Assembly: GCA_900767025.1 (NCBI GenBank)
Contig: CAAFXS010000062.1
Span: 1-64,000 of the forward strand
Length of the DNA stretch: 64,000 bases
Direction: 5' to 3'
Source: Clostridia bacterium
GTDB taxonomy: Bacteria; Bacillota; Clostridia; Oscillospirales; Acutalibacteraceae
Positions 1 through 6,535 of the stretch are shown piece after piece; position 1 is the stretch's first letter, and each line of letters begins with the position of its first letter. Both the position numbers and the translations under genes were made by a program. The notes under the pieces were generated by a model. The model was given only the letters and a program-made list of their open reading frames with translations, was not told where the DNA came from and made no database searches.

Positions 1-118
1 CTCCCCTGTGTAAGGGGAGGTGGCAACCGTTAGGTTGTCGGAGGGGTTGTAACAATCCCTCAGTCTGCTTACGCAGACAGCTCCCTTTACACAAGGGAGC
101 CTTACAAACCCTAATTTT
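1..118. repeat. Palindromic intergenic repeat (MITE-like), left end cut by window
   Basis: The stretch is a chain of hairpins: 1-19 (CTCCCC/GGGGAG arms), 41-62 (GAGGGGTTGT/ACAATCCCTC), 64-78 (GTCTGC/GCAGAC) and 81-99 (CTCCCTT/AAGGGAG). The first and last hairpins are also near reverse complements of each other. The right end, ACAAACCCTAATTTT at 104-118, is the exact reverse complement of the left end of a second element at 16103-16117. No coding capacity is visible. It lies just after the 3' end of the leftward gene at 133-1362, so it may also help end transcription. Confidence 0.7.
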
Positions 119-132
119 AACAAAACAGACTT

Positions 133-1362
133 TTATTTCAGCAGGCTTGCTGCTCTTGCGGCGGCTTTGCCGTCATCAAGATAATTATATTTGTTATAAA
201 AATCAATGTACTTTTTACCGTATTTTTCACGGTAGGCATCAAGGTTAAGTATCTCCTGTGCCAGCTCCTTTTCCGTTTCGGTAATGGGTCCGGGCAGCTC
301 GGAAATATCTATGTAAAAATCACGCATTTCGTTTTTATATTCTTTATAATCATACATATAAAAGAGCATAGGTCTTTTAAGATTAGCATAATCAAAGAAC
401 ACGCTTGAATAATCGGTAACAAGCAAATCGCTTATCACATAAAGCTCGTTAATGTCATTATACTGACTTACATTAAAAACAAAGTCCTGAAATTTACTCA
501 AATCAATATAATTTGCGATGAAATAGTGACTTCTGAAAAGGATTACATATTCATCACCCAGCATTTTTTTAAGATAATCAAAATCAATATGCAAGGTGTA
601 GGTATAACCCTTGGCAGGGTCGTGCTGATTGTCACGCCAGGTAGGAGCATAAAGTATAACCTTTTTGTCCGGCGGAATATTCAGCTCTTTCTTAATCCTG
701 CCAACATCCTTTTGAGTGTAGGTATAAAGATAATCGTTTCTCGGGTAGCCGATTTCTTTTATAATGCTTTTGTCCTTTAGGTTAAAGGCTGACGCAAATT
801 TTTCACTGCAAAATGCCGAGGGTGAAATCATATAGGTATACCGCTTTGAATCCACACGGTGCTTGTAGCGAATATCCTTAACGGAGTTCATTGCATTGCC
901 GTTTTTGGCATCGATATCATATCCAAGCCTTTTCAGCGGTGTTCCGTGCCAGCACTGAACATAAATCTGACTGCTTTTCTTTATAATCGCCTCGTTAATG
1001 CGGGAGTTTACTACCCAGTATTTTGCCTTGGCGAAATATTTAAAATATTCCCTGCCGCCGCTTTTGATGAGCAGGGTGTTTTTATTTTTATTCAAAAAGG
1101 CAAAGTCATCGGGATTTTTAAATGCCCACACAAAAGTATATCCGTCAAAAGCCTTATCACCCAGCATTTGAAGATAAATTGCCTTTGGACTGCAGGAATA
1201 CTGCCTGCCCATATATGCCTCAAACAAAATCATCTTGTCATCGGTTTTAACAGTAAGGTAAAAGGGAAGATACCAAAGCCTGTCAAAAAAAATCTTCACC
1301 CTGCGGATAAAGGATAATACAAAAGGATATTTTTTTGCAAAGGCTAATATTTTACTTTTCAA
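133..1362 (-). CDS. CDP-glycerol:poly(glycerophosphate) glycerophosphotransferase family protein
   Basis: A 409-residue protein of the TagB/TagF family, which transfers glycerol phosphate (or a related polyol phosphate) from CDP-activated donors to wall or capsule polymers at the inner face of the membrane. Family motifs seen are CWHG at residues 137-140, GYPRND at 205-210, YAPTWRDN at 238-245 and TDYSS at 316-320 followed by the hydrophobic FFDYAN segment. The basic, hydrophobic N-terminus (residues 1-37) fits monotopic membrane association. Its length suits a single-domain TagB-like enzyme rather than a long TagF polymerase. It starts 4 bases after the PqqD-like gene ends, so the two should be co-transcribed. 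The acceptor and exact donor cannot be told from sequence. Confidence 0.85.
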   Translation of the reverse strand: MKSKILAFAKKYPFVLSFIRRVKIFFDRLWYLPFYLTVKTDDKMILFEAYMGRQYSCSPKAIYLQMLGDKAFDGYTFVWAFKNPDDFAFLNKNKNTLLIKSGGREYFKYFAKAKYWVVNSRINEAIIKKSSQIYVQCWHGTPLKRLGYDIDAKNGNAMNSVKDIRYKHRVDSKRYTYMISPSAFCSEKFASAFNLKDKSIIKEIGYPRNDYLYTYTQKDVGRIKKELNIPPDKKVILYAPTWRDNQHDPAKGYTYTLHIDFDYLKKMLGDEYVILFRSHYFIANYIDLSKFQDFVFNVSQYNDINELYVISDLLVTDYSSVFFDYANLKRPMLFYMYDYKEYKNEMRDFYIDISELPGPITETEKELAQEILNLDAYREKYGKKYIDFYNKYNYLDDGKAAARAASLLK

Positions 1363-1366
1363 TGCT

Positions 1367-1633
1367 TTACTCCTCTATAAGACCGTTTTCCCTGAGCATA
1401 TCAAGAAACGCCTCAATATCCTTTTTGGCAACAGCCGGGTCAACCTCGTACTCTGCCGTTACCTTTTCAACAGCCTGCTCAACAGTTATATCGTTGCAAA
1501 AGCAATCCCAGAAAAAAGAACCGCTTTCGTTGAGAGTTATCATTCCGTTAAATTCCCTGCTTGTGCTGCCCACCGGGACAACAATATATGAGCCTGCAAT
1601 TTCTCTTTTTGCAAAACCGTTTTTAATCTTCAT
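1367..1633 (-). CDS. PqqD-like peptide-chaperone family protein
   Basis: An 88-residue protein resembling the PqqD/RiPP recognition element family: a small winged-helix fold that normally binds the leader of a ribosomal peptide and presents it to a modifying enzyme. The conserved pattern is visible: a V(G)STSREFNGMITLN segment, then an ESGSFFWDCF helix near residues 36-45, and a C-terminal DIEAFLDMLRENGLI helix. The start is set by a GGAGG site about 8 bases upstream. It is followed at once by a CDP-glycerol transferase-like gene. No precursor peptide or maturase lies beside it, so it is an orphan; related orphans are common near glycosyltransferase genes in Firmicutes. Its partner is unknown. 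Confidence 0.7.
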   Translation of the reverse strand: MKIKNGFAKREIAGSYIVVPVGSTSREFNGMITLNESGSFFWDCFCNDITVEQAVEKVTAEYEVDPAVAKKDIEAFLDMLRENGLIEE

Positions 1634-1664
1634 TACAGAAACCTCCGTCTGTTTTTATATGTAT

Positions 1665-1693
1665 AGTATAGCAAATAATTTGCCCGTTAGCAA
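1665..1693 (-). promoter_or_regulatory. Sigma-A-type promoter for the PqqD/CDP-glycerol operon
   Basis: On the minus strand a TTGCTA -35 (1688-1693) and a TATACT -10 (1665-1670) are separated by 17 bases. The predicted start lies about 25 bases upstream of the PqqD-like start codon. Confidence 0.5.
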
Positions 1694-1743
1694 TATATAC
1701 AAAATAAAAGCGTCAAATTGCCCCAAATTTTTCGTATTTACTC

Positions 1744-1772
1744 TTGCAGATGTATATTAAATTGGTTATAAT
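1744..1772 (+). promoter_or_regulatory. Sigma-A-type promoter for the Fe-S scaffold/GGGtGRT operon
   Basis: TTGCAG (1744-1749) and TATAAT (1767-1772) are 17 bases apart. This gives an untranslated leader of about 65 bases before the ATG at 1846. Confidence 0.5.
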
Positions 1773-1845
1773 AATCGTGGTAATTTTTTTAAATTATTAT
1801 TAGATGGCTTTTGTTTTAAAAAGTCTGTTTGGAAGGAGTAATAGT

Positions 1846-2538
1846 ATGGTCTATTCAAATGAAGTTGAACAGATGTGTACCGTTAAAAAGGGTCCTCATC
1901 ACGGTCCGGCTCCCATTCCCGAGGAGGGCAAATGGGTAAAATCTTATCAGATTTCAGACATCAGCGGTTTTTCACACGGTATCGGCTGGTGCGCACCTCA
2001 GCAGGGTGCCTGCAAAATCAGTCTTAATGTTAAAGACGGTATTGTTGAAGAGGCACTTGTTGAAACAATCGGATGTTCAGGTATGACACACTCAGCTGCT
2101 ATGGCTGCAGAAATTCTCCCGGGTAAAACTCTTCTTGAGTGCCTTAATACCGACCTTGTTTGTGACGCTATCAACGTTGCTATGAGAGAAATCTTTAAGC
2201 AGCTTGCATACGGCCGTTCACAGTCAGCATTCAGCGAGGGCGGTCTTGTTGTTGGCGCAGCTCTTGAGGATTTAGGTAAGGGCCTTCGTTCACAGGTTGG
2301 CACAATGTTCTCAACAAAGCTCAAGGGCGTTCGTTATATGGAAATGGCTGAGGGTTATGTTACCCGTATGGCTCTTGACGAAGAGGGCGAGGTTATCGGC
2401 TACGAGTTCGTTAAGGTTGGCAAGATGCTTGAGGATATTCGTCACGGCAAAACTCCTGACGAGGCATACAAGGCAAATATCGGTAACTACGGTCGCTTTG
2501 CAAATGCTGCAAAGTACATTGACCCAAGAGAAGAGTAA
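1846..2538 (+). CDS. Iron-sulfur cluster assembly scaffold (NifU/IscU-like) protein
   Basis: The protein (230 residues from this start) resembles the NifU/IscU-like scaffold proteins that occur beside GGGtGRT genes in anaerobes. Cysteines sit in WCAPQQGAC and in ETIGCSGMTHSAAMA, with a third near DLVCDAIN; these are the expected cluster ligands of an IscU-type fold. A longer reading frame opens at 1804, but the ATG at 1846 is preferred because GGAAGGAG at 1831-1837 sits 8 bases upstream of it and the residues before it look like translated leader. The GGGtGRT gene follows after 18 bases with its own strong site, so the two form an operon. The target of any cluster transfer is unknown. Confidence 0.75.
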   Translation: MVYSNEVEQMCTVKKGPHHGPAPIPEEGKWVKSYQISDISGFSHGIGWCAPQQGACKISLNVKDGIVEEALVETIGCSGMTHSAAMAAEILPGKTLLECLNTDLVCDAINVAMREIFKQLAYGRSQSAFSEGGLVVGAALEDLGKGLRSQVGTMFSTKLKGVRYMEMAEGYVTRMALDEEGEVIGYEFVKVGKMLEDIRHGKTPDEAYKANIGNYGRFANAAKYIDPREE

Positions 2539-2556
2539 GATAAGGAGGACAGCATA

Positions 2557-3564
2557 ATGGCAAACGATGTTAAATTCGAAGGCAAGGAAAGAAGACTTGC
2601 TAAAATTGAAAAGTGTCTTGCTGAATACGGTCTTTCAAGTCTTGAAGAAGCAAGAGATTTATGTTTATCAAAGGGCATTGATGTTGACGCTATCGTAAAG
2701 GGCGTTCAGCCAATCGCTTTCGAGAATGCAAGTTGGGCATATACACTCGGCGTTGCAGTTGCTATCCAGCAGGGCGTTAAAACTGCATCAGAGGCTGCTG
2801 CCGCAATCGGTATCGGTCTTCAGGCATTCTGTATCCCCGGTTCTGTTGCAGAGCAGAGAAATGTTGGTCTCGGCCACGGTAACCTTGGTGCAAAGCTTCT
2901 CAGCGAGGAAACAAAGTGCTTTGCATTCCTTGCAGGTCACGAGTCCTTCGCTGCTGCTGAGGGTGCAATCGGTATTGCAAGAACTGCCAATAAGGTTCGT
3001 AAGGAGCCTCTCAAGGTTATCCTTAACGGTCTCGGCAAGGACGCTGCATATATTATTTCCCGTATCAACGGCTTCACTTATGTAAAGACAGATTATGATT
3101 TCTACACCGGTGAGCTTAAGGTTGAAAGCGAAAAGGCTTTCTCCGATGGCGAAAGAGCAGCAGTTAAGTGCTACGGTGCAAACGATGTTCTTGAGGGTGT
3201 TGCTATTATGAAGCACGAGGGCGTTGATGTTTCTATCACAGGTAACTCAACTAACCCAACCCGTTTCCAGCATCTTGTTGCAGGCACATATAAGAAATGG
3301 GCTCTTGAAAACGGCAAAACCTATTTCTCAGTTGCATCAGGCGGTGGCACAGGCCGTACACTTCATCCCGATAATATGGCTGCAGGCCCTGCTTCCTACG
3401 GTCTTACAGACTCAATGGGCAGAATGCACGGCGACGCACAGTTCGCAGGTTCATCCTCTGTTCCTGCTCATGTTGAGATGATGGGTCTTATCGGTATGGG
3501 TAACAACCCGATGGTAGGCGCTACCGTAGCTTGCGCAGTTGCAGTTGAAGAAGCAAGTAAATAA
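2557..3564 (+). CDS. GGGtGRT family protein
   Basis: A 335-residue protein carrying the name-giving motif GGGTGRT inside SVASGGGTGRTLHPDN (about residues 258-273). It is a conserved but functionally undefined family of anaerobes, always soluble-looking, with no signal peptide or membrane segment. The Gly/Ala-rich helices and the glycine loop suggest a nucleotide- or phosphate-binding fold, but this is inference. An AAGGAGG site lies 8 bases before the ATG. It is the second gene of a pair with the NifU-like scaffold, so it may receive an Fe-S cluster or work in the same pathway. A damaged copy of its last ten codons lies about 200 bases downstream. Its product is highly likely expressed: codon use is strongly biased. 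Confidence 0.85.
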   Translation: MANDVKFEGKERRLAKIEKCLAEYGLSSLEEARDLCLSKGIDVDAIVKGVQPIAFENASWAYTLGVAVAIQQGVKTASEAAAAIGIGLQAFCIPGSVAEQRNVGLGHGNLGAKLLSEETKCFAFLAGHESFAAAEGAIGIARTANKVRKEPLKVILNGLGKDAAYIISRINGFTYVKTDYDFYTGELKVESEKAFSDGERAAVKCYGANDVLEGVAIMKHEGVDVSITGNSTNPTRFQHLVAGTYKKWALENGKTYFSVASGGGTGRTLHPDNMAAGPASYGLTDSMGRMHGDAQFAGSSSVPAHVEMMGLIGMGNNPMVGATVACAVAVEEASK

Positions 3565-3622
3565 GTATATTTACAATTGAGCAAAAGTGCCGGCGGTTGC
3601 GCCGACACGAGTGTCCAAAATT

Positions 3623-3656
3623 AAAAGCGTTCCGTCAGGAGCGCTTTTATATTTTG
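3623..3656 (+). terminator. Terminator after the GGGtGRT gene
   Basis: AAAAGCG (3623-3629) pairs with CGCTTTT (3642-3648), the stem extending inward through TCC/GGA, followed by TATATTTT. A second, perfect palindrome, AAAAGGTCC/GGACCTTTT, follows at 3661-3681 and may back it up. The remainder of 3565-3744 holds only further short inverted repeats and no gene. Confidence 0.6.
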
Positions 3657-3744
3657 GTAGAAAAGGTCCGGTGGACCTTTTCGCAACTGAGTGAGGGCTC
3701 ACAATTGGCACATTGCAATTATTACTAATTGGTACAAGTAAACT

Positions 3745-3777
3745 GTAGCAGTTGCAGTTGAAGAAGCTGTTAAATAA
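3745..3777 (+). pseudogene. Remnant copy of the GGGtGRT gene 3' end
   Basis: The ten codons before a TAA stop read VAVAVEEAVK, against VACAVAVEEASK at the true end of the GGGtGRT gene. The DNA match (GCAGTTGCAGTTGAAGAAGC, then TAAATAAGTA) continues into the untranslated region, where both copies read ATTTA-rich sequence followed by TTGAG. There is no start codon or upstream coding sequence, so this is a broken copy. It could remain from a tandem duplicate lost by deletion or from a 3' duplication. Confidence 0.7.
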
Positions 3778-3795
3778 GTAATTTATAAATTTTGA

Positions 3796-3830
3796 GAGGC
3801 TGTGATTGTCACAGCCTCTTGTTTTTTATT
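3796..3830 (+). terminator. Hairpin terminator, first of two matching copies
   Basis: GAGGCTGTGA (3796-3805) pairs with TCACAGCCTC (3809-3818), followed by TTGTTTTTTATT. The core AGGCTGTGATTGTCACAGCC is repeated identically at 4493-4512. It overlaps the 3' end of the leftward 46-aa gene and can serve both strands. Confidence 0.75.
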
Positions 3831-3966
3831 GTTTTTGATTATGTTTCATTTTCTTAATTTGTATGCACAGCTCTGCAATAGCCCTTATAAACTCGTCGGG
3901 TTCCGGTTTATCTTCAGGAAACAACAAATCCCTTAATTCCGTATTAACAGCACTGTTTTTAGACAT
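3826..3966 (-). CDS. Small hypothetical protein (46 aa), divergent from the XRE regulator
   Basis: The frame encodes a 46-residue hydrophilic protein starting MSKNSAVNTELRDLLFPED and ending in a basic KKMKHNQKQ tail. The start is supported by AAAGGGTGGTGAG 4 bases upstream, nearly the same site as in front of the divergent XRE gene (AAGGGTGGTGG). A proline/acid-rich middle (PEDKPEPDEF) is followed by an amphipathic helix. I do not recognise the family. The shared control region and the flanking duplicate terminators suggest the two genes form one module, as in regulator/effector or antitoxin-like pairs, but no toxin motif is visible. Confidence 0.55.
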   Translation of the reverse strand: MSKNSAVNTELRDLLFPEDKPEPDEFIRAIAELCIQIKKMKHNQKQ

Positions 3967-3979
3967 ATTCTCACCACCC

Positions 3980-4131
3980 TTTCATATGTTTGCTCTATTT
4001 TAGCATATGAAATATAAATAATTTGTCGACTTAAGTAATTAATTGATAAGAATTTAAAACATTTGTTATATGCTTTAGTATTGTTAATTCTACTTAAGTA
4101 TGTTAATAAATTCTACCATAGCATTTATAAT
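3980..4131. promoter_or_regulatory. Divergent control region with repeated palindromes
   Basis: An inverted repeat TTTCATATG/CATATGAAA (3980-3988 and 4004-4012) lies close to the leftward gene. The palindrome TACTTAAGTA occurs at 4091-4100 and a near copy GACTTAAGTA at 4028-4037, 63 bases apart. TATAAT at 4126-4131 is a likely -10 for the XRE gene, with a weak TTAATA at 4103-4108. The repeated palindromes are candidate operators for the XRE protein. Confidence 0.5.
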
Positions 4132-4161
4132 ATATACATTAACAAGGGTGGTGGATTTATT

Positions 4162-4485
4162 ATGAAAGCAAATGACACATTTTTGGTTTCAATGGGTTCA
4201 AGAATTTGCGAGGAAAGAAAAAAGCTGGGTTTATCACAGGAAATGCTTGCAGAAATGATTGATGTGTCACCGCAAACCATTTCCACGGCAGAACGCGGAG
4301 AGAAAGCAATGCGACCTGAAAGCATATACAGGTTAAGCAAAGTATTTGAGTGCAGCACCGACTATTTGTTTAGCGGTGAAAAAACCGAAATTGATAAATC
4401 TTTGCTGTGCAAAAAAATCAATTCCATATCCCAAAAGGATTTACAAACCTTAGAAGAAATTGTCAAAATATTATTGAACAGATAA
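4162..4485 (+). CDS. XRE-family helix-turn-helix transcriptional regulator
   Basis: A 107-residue protein with a Cro/C1-type helix-turn-helix at about residues 8-66: RICEERKKLGLSQEMLAEMI, then VSPQTISTAERGEKAMRPE and the LSKVFECSTDYLFSGE end that is typical of the family. The C-terminal 35 residues form a short helical tail, perhaps for dimerisation. The frame opens earlier, at 4063, but AAGGGTGGTGG at 4144-4154 and the domain boundary place the start at 4162. It is divergent from the 46-aa gene, with two TACTTAAGTA-like palindromes between, so autoregulation is likely. The lack of a ligand or protease domain points to simple DNA-binding repression. Confidence 0.85.
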   Translation: MKANDTFLVSMGSRICEERKKLGLSQEMLAEMIDVSPQTISTAERGEKAMRPESIYRLSKVFECSTDYLFSGEKTEIDKSLLCKKINSISQKDLQTLEEIVKILLNR

Positions 4486-4493
4486 AAACAAGA

Positions 4494-4527
4494 GGCTGTG
4501 ATTGTCACAGCCCCTTGTTATTTTTTC
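4494..4527. terminator. Bidirectional terminator, second copy of the GGCTGTGA hairpin
   Basis: GGCTGTGA (4494-4501) pairs with TCACAGCC (4505-4512), with TTGTTATTTTTTC after it. It ends the XRE gene and overlaps the last codons of the leftward sialidase-like gene. The core is identical to the hairpin at 3796-3818. Confidence 0.7.
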
Positions 4528-5858
4528 AAATCTTCTACAAGAATATCCGTATCTGCAAGATTGATTCGCTTTGAACAGATAAAGGTTCTGAGCTCACCTT
4601 TAAAATTCAACTTATCCTTGGGATCGAATTTTCCGTAGGTTGAGGTTACGATTGTGCCGTCGGCAAGGACAACATTACCGCAATAGCCTGTGTCCGCATT
4701 TGCAGAGTATTCAGGCTTTTTCTGTCCGTCCTTATAGATATGCGCCAGCTTAATTCGGTACTGACCCTCTTTGCCCTGCTCCAAATCCTCAAAGGTTCCT
4801 ACCCAGGCAACCCAACCTTCGCTGATCCAACCGCCTGTAACATCCTTGGTTGCGTTTATCTCTGCCCTGTTTCCTCTTTCAATTGAACGGAAGGTTATAA
4901 ACAATCTGCCGTCGGGTGTGTAGTCTGCCTTATGGCGTTCGCCGTTAAGAGCCGCAGGTGCCTCCACAGGCTGACTCCAGGTTTTTCCCTCATCGTCTGA
5001 AAATGAAATCAGAGAATTCATCTGCTTTGAGTTACTGCGTGAAATAAGGCAAAGCCTGTCGCCCTGGCCCTGCTCACTGCGGATAACCTCCACCTCGCAC
5101 ATATTTGATTTCTGCTCAATATCGCGGTACTGTGAAAAATACTTTTCAGGTGTGCTCCATTGGGGATTGCCGTTTTCGTCAAAGGTTAAAATTGTTTTGT
5201 AATTATAAAAATCTGCGTCGTGGAAAAATCCCATCCACTTGTCAACAAATCTACCGTTTTCCTTTAGCTGTGTAAGGCTTGCCATTGCAACGATAGGCAC
5301 TACAGGTGTGTCGCTGTTGACATCGTAAAAGGTTTCAAACTCTGTCCAGGTTTCGCCCTCGTCGGTGGAAACGGAGCAGTTAAAGCCGCCGTCTGTGGGC
5401 TCATCGCCCCATTTGGGATTAGCGGAAATCATAATCAGCTTATCCTCGGTTACGCCGTCGGTGAACTGAAGTCGGTAAACCGTAGGCGTTTCACGGGAAT
5501 TTTCCCAGCTTGATGGTGCATTTTTCACTCCGTCACCCCAGGTCAAGCCGCCGTCTGTGCTGATTTTAGTCTGCACTGCACCCTTGCCGTGACCTGCCGG
5601 GTACATTGTAAGAATATTTCCGTTTTTAAGCAAAACCGAATCCGGATGTGCCATATAGTCCTTTGAATTATCAACAACAGTTAAATCATAAAGATATTTG
5701 TACTGTGTGTTCGCATACTCATCGGGCATAACGCTTAAATCCAGCTCGGGTATGGAATAATCACTGCCTGTAAAAGGCAACGGCTCCGCTTTGGAACAGC
5801 CTGCAAGCAATGCAAAAATCAACAGAGCACAAAACACTGCACACAAAATCTTTTTCAT
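4518..5858 (-). CDS. Sialidase-like (BNR/Asp-box repeat) lipoprotein
   Basis: A 446-residue predicted lipoprotein: a hydrophobic signal and the lipobox LLAGC put the acylated cysteine at residue 21, so it should sit on the outer face of the membrane. Three Asp boxes, STDGGLTW (100-107), STDEGETW (164-171) and SDDEGKTW (287-294), mark a six-bladed sialidase-type propeller. The classic FRIP motif of true sialidases is absent; RETPTVYRL near residue 122 or SVLLKNGNILTMY near 74 occupies the corresponding early blade. Exo-sialidase activity therefore remains open; another glycan-binding or -cleaving role is possible. Sialate lyase and ManNAc-6-P epimerase genes 11-13 kb away make sialic acid a reasonable substrate. 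Confidence 0.75.
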   Translation of the reverse strand: MKKILCAVFCALLIFALLAGCSKAEPLPFTGSDYSIPELDLSVMPDEYANTQYKYLYDLTVVDNSKDYMAHPDSVLLKNGNILTMYPAGHGKGAVQTKISTDGGLTWGDGVKNAPSSWENSRETPTVYRLQFTDGVTEDKLIMISANPKWGDEPTDGGFNCSVSTDEGETWTEFETFYDVNSDTPVVPIVAMASLTQLKENGRFVDKWMGFFHDADFYNYKTILTFDENGNPQWSTPEKYFSQYRDIEQKSNMCEVEVIRSEQGQGDRLCLISRSNSKQMNSLISFSDDEGKTWSQPVEAPAALNGERHKADYTPDGRLFITFRSIERGNRAEINATKDVTGGWISEGWVAWVGTFEDLEQGKEGQYRIKLAHIYKDGQKKPEYSANADTGYCGNVVLADGTIVTSTYGKFDPKDKLNFKGELRTFICSKRINLADTDILVEDLKK

Positions 5859-6062
5859 AAAAAATTCCCCCTGTATTGTCTATACTTAAACTATAACACA
5901 AAAGGTGCAAAATTGCTACATTACGGCAAAATTACATTAAGAAAATTTTAACAAAACACAAATTCTTAAAAATTAATTAATCCAAGGTTTACATTTTATT
6001 ATTTGCAGGTTCTTAATTTTGGTATATTCTTTAGGTATAAAATACAAAAAGGAGCAGATGTT

Positions 6063-6467
6063 ATGGTTGATTATATCACAGGAATTAACGGCAGCGGAAA
6101 GACTAAAATTATGGCAGAAGCCGCCATTCACACCGCGGAAATCAGCAAGGGTAATGTTGTATTTATTGACTGCGGTAACAGGCTGATGAAAACTCTGCCG
6201 TCAAACATAAGACTTATTAACATTGAGGATTACTCAATTAAAAGCTCCATTGCATTTTACGGTTTTTTAATCGGTCTGTGTGCAGGCGACTATGATTTAA
6301 CCGATGTTTTCATTGACTCCACATTAAAAATCATTTCAGCCGGTAACACAAATCTTGACGATTTCTTTGAGATTTTGTCAAAGGTTTCCGACAAAACGGG
6401 AGTTGATTTTCACTTTGCCGTGTGCGATGACACGGTTCAGGAGTTAATGTACCAAAACGCAAGATAA
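6063..6467 (+). CDS. Small P-loop ATP/GTP-binding protein of unknown function
   Basis: A 134-residue protein with a Walker A motif GINGSGKT at about residues 7-14 directly at the N-terminus, then a beta strand VVFIDCGN near residue 32 and a second acidic strand DVFIDST near residue 81 that could serve as Walker B. The frame opens at 6003, but AAAGGAG at 6048-6054 supports the ATG at 6063. The gene stands alone between two divergent or convergent units, with a strong terminator behind. No partner domain or known family is recognised; the size suits a minimal nucleotide-binding core without the insertions of kinases. Confidence 0.6.
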   Translation: MVDYITGINGSGKTKIMAEAAIHTAEISKGNVVFIDCGNRLMKTLPSNIRLINIEDYSIKSSIAFYGFLIGLCAGDYDLTDVFIDSTLKIISAGNTNLDDFFEILSKVSDKTGVDFHFAVCDDTVQELMYQNAR

Positions 6468-6494
6468 ACTTTTCATTTTTTTACCTCTGCAAAA

Positions 6495-6535
6495 ACAAAA
6501 CGCTCGGTTAATACCGGGCGTTTTGTTTTGCTTAT
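6495..6535. terminator. Strong bidirectional terminator
   Basis: ACAAAACGCTCGGT (6495-6508) pairs with ACCGGGCGTTTTGT (6513-6526), followed on the plus strand by TTTG. It ends the P-loop gene and lies just past the stop of the leftward radical SAM gene. Confidence 0.8.

Noticed and set aside
1..118. CRISPR array from the repeated hairpins
   Set aside because: The units differ in sequence and are palindromes without regular spacers.
1804..1845. Longer start for the Fe-S scaffold gene
   Set aside because: The good ribosome site lies downstream of it, in front of the ATG at 1846.
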